Below, one piece after another: positions 58,103 through 64,000 of a stretch of 64,000 nucleotides of DNA (its first letter is position 1; every line of letters begins with the position of its first letter). A program made the position numbers and the translations under genes. The notes under the pieces are model-generated. The model was not told where the DNA came from and did no database searches. It saw only the letters and a program-made list of their open reading frames with translations. Source of the DNA: a bacterium (GTDB lineage Bacteria > Planctomycetota > UBA1135 > UBA2386); NCBI GenBank assembly GCA_030432695.1, contig JAUILN010000012.1, forward strand, positions 248,001-312,000. The letters are read 5' to 3'.

Positions 58103-61100
58103 TCACTGGCGGGAGACGAACTCGTCGAGGTTGAGGACGAGGTTGGCGACGACGGTCCAGGTGGCGAGGGTGGCGGGGTCGAGGGACGGGTCGGGGGTGG
58201 TGGTGCCGATCGCGATGAGCTGCTGCGCGGAGGTAGGGTCGGCGGCGAAGTGGGCGAGTTGGGAATCGGCGAGGGCGGTGAGGGCGCGGAGTTCCTCGGC
58301 CGACGGCTGGCGCAGGGTGGCGCGCTCGAACATCGCGGTGGCCCAGGTCGCGGGATCACCCTCCTCGCGGATCGTCCGCTCGGCCAGGGCGCGCGCGCAC
58401 TCCACGTACTGCGGGTCGTTCATCAGCAACAGCGCCTGCAGCGGCGTGTTGGTCCGCTCGCGGCGCACCACGCAGCTCTCGCGGCTCGGCGCGTCGAGGG
58501 TGCTCATCTGCGGCGGCGGCGCGGTGCGCTTGAAGAAGGTGTAGAGGCTGCGGCGGTGGGTCTTCGCGGGGTCGGTGTCGCCGCGGAAGGTGTCGGTGTT
58601 GGAGCCGACGTAGGCGACCGCCTTCCACAGGCCGTCGGGTTGCGGCGGCTTCACCGGCGGGCCGCCGATCTGGTCGACCAGCAGGCCCGAGACGAACAGC
58701 GCCTGGTCGCGGAGCACCTCGGCGTCGAGGCGGTGGCGGCTGCCGCGGGCCAACAGCCGGTTGCGCGGGTCGCGGCGGAACATCTCGGGCGCCGCGTCGG
58801 AGGCCTGGCGGTAGGTCGACGAGGTGACCATCGCGCGCATCAGCTCGCGGACGCTCCAGCCGGAGTCGACGAACCGGCGCGCCAGCCAGTCGAGCAGCTC
58901 GGGGTGGCTCGGCGGCTCGCCCTGGCTGCCGAAGTCCTCGGCGGTCTTCACCAGGCCGATCCCGAAGACCTGCTGCCAGAAGCGGTTCACCGCGACGCGT
59001 GCGGTCAGCGGGTGCTCGGGGTCGACGAGCCAACGCGCCAGGCCGAGACGATCACGCGGCAGGTCGCCGGCCATCGGTGGCAGCCAGCTCGGCGTGGCGC
59101 GCGTGACGACGTCGCCCTTCTGGTCGTACTCCCCCCGCCGCAGCACGTGCGCCGCCTCCGGCTCGGCCTTCTCCTTCCAGACCAGCGAGGTCGGGATCGC
59201 GGCGTCGATGCGCTGGCGCTGCTCGCGGAGCTGCGCGAGTTCGGCCTCCAGCGGCTGGAAGATCGGCTGTGAGTCGACGTGGACGTAGCGCAGGAAGTGG
59301 TCTCGCAGCAGCTTCGCCTGCGCGGGACTCCGATCCGCGGCGGCTGCCGCCTCGCGCAGACCCTTGGCCAGACCCTGGTCGGCCGCGGCGCGCGCGATCC
59401 ACGCCTCCAGCGAGTGCAGGTGGCGCTGGTCGTTGCTGCCCCAGGTGCGCACGCCGGCCGCGTCCCACCACACGGTGCCGCCGGTCTGCGTGAAGGCCCA
59501 GCCGTTGAGGACCGCACCGGGGCTCAGCCCCACGTCCTCGATCGCCACCTCCAACCGCACCCATTCTCCGGTCGCCGGCAGATCGCCCGCGACGAAGTCG
59601 GCACCGTTGGCAGCGCCCGCGCCGTGACAGGCCGCACCCCAACGCGCGCGGTGGTTCCAGTTGCCGTCGTTGAACTGCAACTGGATGCCCTGCGGCGGGT
59701 CCTTCGGATCGAGCCAGACGTGCGCGAACAGCCGGTCGCCGGCATGCACCACCAGCGTGTCGGTCGCCTCGGTGAAGAAGTCCTGGTTGAGTCCACCCCC
59801 ACCGCTGCGGCGCAGTGCCAGCGCGCCGGCGAAGGCCGTTGCGGGCTCCGCGCCGCCGGCTGGCGCACGCAGGTCCCAGGTCTTGCCGTCGCCCTGCCGC
59901 CGCGCGCCCACTGGCGTGTCGTCGTCGATCCACACGCGCTCCACCGGCTGCTGCGGAGTCGCGGTGCGCAGACCGGCCGCGTCCCAGACCGCCTTGCCGC
60001 CGTGCTGGGTGAAGGCGATGCTGTGGACGACGGAGCCAGCGGAAAGGCCGACCTCGGCGATAGGAACCTCGAGCCGGACCCAGCGGCCCGTCGCCGGAAG
60101 TGCGCCGAGTCGTCGCCGCGAAGCCGTCTCGCCATCACCCCATTGGATGAGGTCTTCGCCCCAGAAGGCACGGTGCTCCCACGACGGGACGGCGTCGGAG
60201 AGCCACTGCAGCATGATCTCCCGCGGCGGGTCGGTCGGATCGATCCAGACATGCGCGAACAGCTCGTCGCCGGCGCCGACGCGCAGCTTGCTCGCCCCCA
60301 AGTCCAGGAAGTGTTGGTGCAGGCCCTCGCCCGCGCGTCGCATCGCCCGCTCGCCCGAGAACACCGGCTGGGAGACCCACTCGAAGGGAGAATCGACGAA
60401 GCGGTTCCCCTCCGGCGCGTCGTCGTCGACCCACACGAAGTCCGCGGCGGGCAGCGCCTCCGGCGCCGGCGGCTCCGCGTAGTCGATCTCGGCCAGCGCC
60501 GCAGCGATCCGTTCCTTCGCGCCCTCGAGCTTCGCGTCGACCTCCGCCAGGCGGCGTCGGTCCTCGTCGCTCGGCACCTTCACCACCGGCGCGTGGTCCT
60601 TGGCGTTCTGGTCCATCGCCGGCCCGTCGATGGAGTTGAAGAACGCGAACAGCGAGTAGTAGTCGCGCTGCGTCAGGGGATCGAACTTGTGGTCGTGGCA
60701 GACCGCGCAGCCGGCGGTCAGGCCGAGGAACACGGTGCCGAAGGTGTCGGTGCGGTCGACCACGTTGCGGACGTGGACCTCCTCGACGATCGAGCCACCC
60801 TCGCTGGTCGAGACGTTGCAGCGCAGGAAGCCGGTGGCGATGCGGTCCTCGAGGGTCGCGTCGGGCAGCAGGTCGCCGGCGAGCTGACGGATCGCGAACT
60901 GGTCGTAGGGCAGGTCGTTCGCGAAGGCGTCGATCACCCAGTCGCGGTAGGGCCAGGCCTCGCGGTAGTTGTCGAGGTGCAGGCCGTGGGTGTCGCCGTA
61001 GCGCGCGACGTCGAGCCACTGCCGCGCCATGTGCTCGGCGTAGCGCGGCGAGCCGAGCAGCCGGTCGACGAGCTGCTCGTAGCGATCGGGTGCCGTGTCG

Positions 61101-61690
61101 GCGAGGAAGGCGCGCACGTCTTCGGGGCTCGGCGGCAGGCCGGTGAGGTCCAGGAAGACGCGCCGCACCAACGTCGCCGGATCGGCCTCGGCAGACGGCG
61201 TGAGCTCGTCGTCGGCCAGCCGCGCCGCGACGAACCGGTCGATCGGATTCCTTGCCCACTTCCCCGCGACCTGCGGCACCACCACCTCGCCGGGCAGCGA
61301 CCGGAACGCCCAGTGCTCGTCCCAGGGAGCGCCCGCGTCGACCCACGCGACCAGCGTCTGGCGCTGCGCGTCGGTGAGTTCGTGGCCCGACTCGGCGGGC
61401 GGCATCCGCTCCTCGGGATCCTGGTGCAGGATGCGTCGCACCAACTCGCTCGCCTCCAGGTCACCCGGCACCACCACCGTCAGCAGGCCGTCGTGCTGGT
61501 CGAGGCGGAGGTCGGCCTTGCGGGTCGCCGCGTCAGGGCCGTGGCAGGCGAAGCAGTTGTCCGAGAGGATCGGCCGCACCTCGCGCGCGAAGTCGGGTCC
61601 ACCGACCGGTTGCTGGGTGGGCAGGACCGAGGCGACGATCAAGACCGCGGCGAAGCGGACGGCGACGAGAGGAGCGACCTGCGGTATCAC
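58103..61690 (-). CDS. PSCyt1 - DUF1549 - DUF1553 planctomycete protein with two inserted beta-sandwich domains
   Basis: The 1195-residue protein starts at GTG 61690 with an export segment. A cytochrome c-like PSCyt1 domain has CFACHG (heme site at 46-50) and RMPPAESGHELT. DUF1549 follows (FVAARLADDELTPSAEADPA, then DLTGLPPSPEDVRAFLAD). A second CxxCH (CAVCHDHKFDPL) is near residue 330. Two related domains of about 165 residues are inserted next: each has VWVDDDAP or VWIDDDTP, LFAHVW(I/L)DP.DPP, TG.WVRLEV.I..VGLS and AFTQ.GG. DUF1553 follows at the C-terminus (ARWLVDPEHPLTARVAVNRF). The family is hallmark Planctomycetota and is thought to work in envelope redox or polysaccharide breakdown; the function is unproven. 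Confidence 0.93.
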   Translation of the reverse strand: MIPQVAPLVAVRFAAVLIVASVLPTQQPVGGPDFAREVRPILSDNCFACHGPDAATRKADLRLDQHDGLLTVVVPGDLEASELVRRILHQDPEERMPPAESGHELTDAQRQTLVAWVDAGAPWDEHWAFRSLPGEVVVPQVAGKWARNPIDRFVAARLADDELTPSAEADPATLVRRVFLDLTGLPPSPEDVRAFLADTAPDRYEQLVDRLLGSPRYAEHMARQWLDVARYGDTHGLHLDNYREAWPYRDWVIDAFANDLPYDQFAIRQLAGDLLPDATLEDRIATGFLRCNVSTSEGGSIVEEVHVRNVVDRTDTFGTVFLGLTAGCAVCHDHKFDPLTQRDYYSLFAFFNSIDGPAMDQNAKDHAPVVKVPSDEDRRRLAEVDAKLEGAKERIAAALAEIDYAEPPAPEALPAADFVWVDDDAPEGNRFVDSPFEWVSQPVFSGERAMRRAGEGLHQHFLDLGASKLRVGAGDELFAHVWIDPTDPPREIMLQWLSDAVPSWEHRAFWGEDLIQWGDGETASRRRLGALPATGRWVRLEVPIAEVGLSAGSVVHSIAFTQHGGKAVWDAAGLRTATPQQPVERVWIDDDTPVGARRQGDGKTWDLRAPAGGAEPATAFAGALALRRSGGGGLNQDFFTEATDTLVVHAGDRLFAHVWLDPKDPPQGIQLQFNDGNWNHRARWGAACHGAGAANGADFVAGDLPATGEWVRLEVAIEDVGLSPGAVLNGWAFTQTGGTVWWDAAGVRTWGSNDQRHLHSLEAWIARAAADQGLAKGLREAAAAADRSPAQAKLLRDHFLRYVHVDSQPIFQPLEAELAQLREQRQRIDAAIPTSLVWKEKAEPEAAHVLRRGEYDQKGDVVTRATPSWLPPMAGDLPRDRLGLARWLVDPEHPLTARVAVNRFWQQVFGIGLVKTAEDFGSQGEPPSHPELLDWLARRFVDSGWSVRELMRAMVTSSTYRQASDAAPEMFRRDPRNRLLARGSRHRLDAEVLRDQALFVSGLLVDQIGGPPVKPPQPDGLWKAVAYVGSNTDTFRGDTDPAKTHRRSLYTFFKRTAPPPQMSTLDAPSRESCVVRRERTNTPLQALLLMNDPQYVECARALAERTIREEGDPATWATAMFERATLRQPSAEELRALTALADSQLAHFAADPTSAQQLIAIGTTTPDPSLDPATLATWTVVANLVLNLDEFVSRQ

Positions 61691-61759
61691 GCGGACGATT
61701 GTCCCGGACTGCGGTGCGAAGGGAAGCCGCAGTCGGGGCCGTCTCCCAAGGTGCCCCGA

Positions 61760-62602
61760 TCAGTCGCCGAGCGCGCACCCCAGGAAGTCCACGATCCGCG
61801 TCTCGAACGCCGCACCCAGCGCCTTCCACGGCGTGAAGTGATCCGCGACCTCGACTTCCCAGAACTCCTTCGGTTGGCTCGCCGCCTCGAACAGCGCCCG
61901 CCCGAGCCGCACCGGCACGATGGGATCCCCGGTCCCGTGGATCACCAGCAGCGGCCGCGGCGCGAGGCTCCCGACCACCGACTCCGGGTCACAACCCAGG
62001 GCGATCACGCTCGGCACCAGCGGCGTGAGCCAGGGCGCCGAAGCCCGTGCTGCGGCGCGGAAGCTCGGGAACGTCGACTCGGCGACCACCGCCCGGACCG
62101 CGGGCCGCTGCGCCGCCGCGACCACCGCGATCGCCCCACCGAGGCTGTGGCCGAACGCCAGCGTGCGGTCGGGCTCCTCCCGCAACGCCAGATCGAGGGC
62201 CGCCACCGCGTCGGCGACCAGACCCGCACGCGTCGGCTCCCCCTCGCTCCGCCCGTAGCCACGGTAGTCGAACACCAGCACGTCGAAGCCGTGCGCCGGC
62301 AACCAGCCGACGTAGCGCGCGTGCAGCGTGATGTTGGCGGCGTTGCCGTGGCAGTAGACCACGACTCCGCGGCGCGGGCCGGCGGCGCGCAGCCACCAGC
62401 CGTGCAGCCGCGGGCCGTCGGGCGCGGCAAAGCGAACGTCCTGCGGTTCCACCGGCAGCGCTGCGGCGATGCCGTGGTCGAGGCGGTCGGGCCAGAAGAA
62501 CAGGCCCTCGGCGACGCACCACAGCACCAGCCAACCGACGGCGGCCAGCGTGAGCGCCAGCACCCCGACCACACGGAGCCGTCGTCGAAGTTCAGTCCTC
62601 AC
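61760..62602 (-). CDS. Membrane-anchored alpha/beta hydrolase
   Basis: The 280-residue protein starts at GTG 62602 and has an N-terminal membrane anchor (VVGVLALTLAAVGWLVLWCV). The hydrolase fold has the oxyanion region CHGNAAN, the nucleophile Ser143 in GHSLGG, Asp216 in HGTGDPIVP and His244 in VADHFTPW. It resembles the BEM46/ABHD-like group (FDYRGYGRSEGEP). The substrate is unknown. It overlaps the DUF1579 gene by 11 bp and is probably co-transcribed with it. Confidence 0.88.
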   Translation of the reverse strand: MRTELRRRLRVVGVLALTLAAVGWLVLWCVAEGLFFWPDRLDHGIAAALPVEPQDVRFAAPDGPRLHGWWLRAAGPRRGVVVYCHGNAANITLHARYVGWLPAHGFDVLVFDYRGYGRSEGEPTRAGLVADAVAALDLALREEPDRTLAFGHSLGGAIAVVAAAQRPAVRAVVAESTFPSFRAAARASAPWLTPLVPSVIALGCDPESVVGSLAPRPLLVIHGTGDPIVPVRLGRALFEAASQPKEFWEVEVADHFTPWKALGAAFETRIVDFLGCALGD

Positions 62603-63644
62603 GCGGCGAGTAGCTCATCTCGAAGTTCTGCTTCGGCGCCTCGGCGCCACTGCACGCGTGCGCCGTCATGCCGACGATACGCGCGTCGTCGAAGGTGGTC
62701 ACCGAGCGGCTGGCCATCGGCACGCCCATGTAGCGCATCGCCGAGATGCCGATCATCTGGTTGGGGTTGTCACCGTCCCACACGAGCTGCGCCGTGCTGA
62801 CCTCGCCCATGTTCGAGAACATCACCACCTCGTAGGCCGACGCCCGTGCGTTCCAGGTGATGAAGCTCCAGCCGGTCCAGGGCGGCAGGCCACCGACATG
62901 GCCGTGCGCGACCGCGGTGAGCACGTGCCCCCCGAAGCCGTACTCGAAGATCTCGGTCCCGGTCACGTCGAGCTTCCCCATCCCCGGAAAGTCGAACCAA
63001 CCCTCGGTCCGCCAGTCGCCGACCATGCGCTTCAGCTTGCGCATCTCGTTCGGCACCATGCTGCCGATGAACGCGGTCTGCTTGGCGAAGGTCGGCGCCT
63101 CGTCGACGCGCAGGTAGTCGCCCTGCACCGTCACCTCGAAGGGCCCCGCCCCCACCGCGGTCTCGACGGTCAGCGACCACACGTCGTCGCTCTCGATGCG
63201 GTGGATGGTCCGCGTCACCGCCGGCTTGCCGTCCTTCGGAAAGCTGTTGGTGGCGATCAGGGTGTCGTCGTCGACCCATTGCATGGTCTCGAAGCCCTGG
63301 TGGTCGCCGTTGCTGCCGACCCCGAACGAGACGTAACGACGGTGCTCCGCGTCCCACCCCATCATCGTGCGGAACTGCAGCGGCATCGGCGCGCCGAGTT
63401 CGACATCGATGTCGCTGCGACCCTCGAGGAAGAAGCCGTCGAGCACCGCGCGCGACTCGCTCTTCGCGGTCCAGGCGATCTCACCGAAGCCGGGTGCCAC
63501 CGCGGTGCCCTGGGCCTTCCAGTGGCCGACGAAGTACTGCAGCCGCTCCATCTCCTCGCCGGGCTTCGGCGCAGGCTGGTCCTGAGAGCAGGTGAACGGG
63601 GCCGCGAGGGCGGCGGTGAGCGACACGAGTACGAGACGACGCAT
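62592..63644 (-). CDS. DUF1579 family secreted protein
   Basis: From ATG 63644 the product is 350 residues with an export signal (LVLVSLTAALAAPFTCSQD). Two related halves are visible, each with a W at the strand start: YFVGHWKAQGTAVAPGFGEI and RMVGDWRTEGWFDFPGMGKL. These are DUF1579 units, lipocalin-like beta barrels also found in THAP4/nitrobindin-type proteins. The ligand is unknown. The gene continues into the alpha/beta hydrolase by an 11-bp overlap. Confidence 0.78.
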   Translation of the reverse strand: MRRLVLVSLTAALAAPFTCSQDQPAPKPGEEMERLQYFVGHWKAQGTAVAPGFGEIAWTAKSESRAVLDGFFLEGRSDIDVELGAPMPLQFRTMMGWDAEHRRYVSFGVGSNGDHQGFETMQWVDDDTLIATNSFPKDGKPAVTRTIHRIESDDVWSLTVETAVGAGPFEVTVQGDYLRVDEAPTFAKQTAFIGSMVPNEMRKLKRMVGDWRTEGWFDFPGMGKLDVTGTEIFEYGFGGHVLTAVAHGHVGGLPPWTGWSFITWNARASAYEVVMFSNMGEVSTAQLVWDGDNPNQMIGISAMRYMGVPMASRSVTTFDDARIVGMTAHACSGAEAPKQNFEMSYSPRED

Positions 63645-63723
63645 GAGGCCGGTCAGTGTGGCGGTTCGAGACCTCCGCGGAAACCTCGCATCGGGTCGGA
63701 CGGCCTCGGCGAATGCGGGCGAC

Positions 63724-64000
63724 ATGCCCGACCCAGCCCGCCCCCGCGCCCCGGTCCTGGTCACCGGCGCCACCGGCTACGTCGGCGGGCGGCTGGTCCC
63801 GCGCCTCCTGGAGGCCGGCCACCGCGTGCGCTGCCTGGTGCGCAGCCCGCGCAAGCTCGAGTCCCGCCCCTGGGCCGACGACCCCGCGGTGGAGATCGTC
63901 ACCGGCGACCTGCAGGACCCCGCCGCAGTCCGCGCGGCGCTCGACGGCTGCCGCGCCGCCTACTACCTGGTGCACTCGATGGTCACCGCGGGTGCCGACT
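63724..64000 (+). CDS. NAD(P)-binding SDR-like protein, 5' part only
   Basis: ATG 63724 opens 92 codons before the window ends. VLVTGATGYVGGRLVPRLLE is the glycine-rich dinucleotide-binding loop of the extended/atypical short-chain dehydrogenase group, and VRCLVRSPRKLESRPW and AAYYLVHSM follow, as in NmrA-like or DUF2867-linked proteins. The fold is sure; the substrate cannot be judged. It is divergent from the DUF1579 gene. Confidence 0.82.
   Translation, partial: MPDPARPRAPVLVTGATGYVGGRLVPRLLEAGHRVRCLVRSPRKLESRPWADDPAVEIVTGDLQDPAAVRAALDGCRAAYYLVHSMVTAGAD

Noticed and set aside
59279..62800. An 1173-codon open frame on the plus strand opposite the PSCyt1 gene and hydrolase
   Set aside because: It runs antiparallel through three well-supported genes with catalytic motifs and has no recognisable domain of its own.

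Overview
The window looks like chromosomal DNA of a high-GC member of the Planctomycetota. This is inferred from the gene families present: a PSCyt1/DUF1549/DUF1553 protein, a DUF1501 protein, a type I sulfatase, several secreted carboxypeptidase-regulatory-like proteins and several FGE-sulfatase (SUMF1) fold proteins. No rRNA, tRNA or CRISPR array was seen. No gene-free stretch exceeds about 180 bases; the largest gaps are 1536-1707, 18981-19117, 22094-22222, 23288-23464, 45455-45612 and 57962-58102.

1-9688 is a denitrification module. An NnrS-like protein and an Fe-S Rrf2 regulator are divergent from a compact operon: a copper nitrite reductase with a fused cytochrome c (nirK), an FGE-fold protein without catalytic cysteines, a SCO-like copper chaperone, and norC-norB-norQ-norD. 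A 28-bp dyad lies on the nirK start. 9767-16964 holds three tandem secreted paralogues joined by ATGA overlaps and an Omp85-type barrel. 16946-18056 is a RES/Xre toxin-antitoxin pair, followed by a split YeeE/YedE transporter, a secreted beta-helix protein built from 143-residue repeats, a DUF1624 acyltransferase, an isopropylmalate/isocitrate dehydrogenase-family enzyme, a Cys-rich secreted protein and two tandem Uma2 proteins.

26340-41325 is mostly cell-envelope biology: a small methyltransferase, a CBM9-like protein, a 2106-residue alpha-2-macroglobulin-like protein with an intact thioester, a subtilase, two Hcp-like secreted proteins, and two more carboxypeptidase-regulatory-like paralogues flanking a GAF protein.

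The most interesting region is 41439-53390. A minus-strand operon encodes TIR plus an inactive-CHAT-like protein, a MoxR ATPase, a membrane vWA protein ending in two SUMF1 domains, and a TIR-transmembrane-SUMF1 protein. A further multi-membrane SUMF1 gene faces it. All three SUMF1 C-termini carry a 78-nt cassette that varies only where a single template with adenines would allow, between invariant flanks. This is the signature of diversity-generating retroelement (DGR) variable repeats. Directly downstream are an HTH/Avd-like remnant and a C-terminal fragment of a reverse transcriptase, in canonical DGR order, but no template repeat and no full reverse transcriptase is visible here. The region therefore reads as a DGR-diversified, membrane-spanning TIR conflict or immune receptor system next to a collapsed DGR cassette.

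53509-64000 has typical planctomycete genes: DUF1501, DoxX, HD hydrolase, sulfatase, PSCyt1/DUF1549/DUF1553, an alpha/beta hydrolase, DUF1579 and the start of an NAD(P)-binding protein. A family of about 38-nt palindromic units occurs as inverted pairs at two distant places (22116-22231 and 57973-58087).
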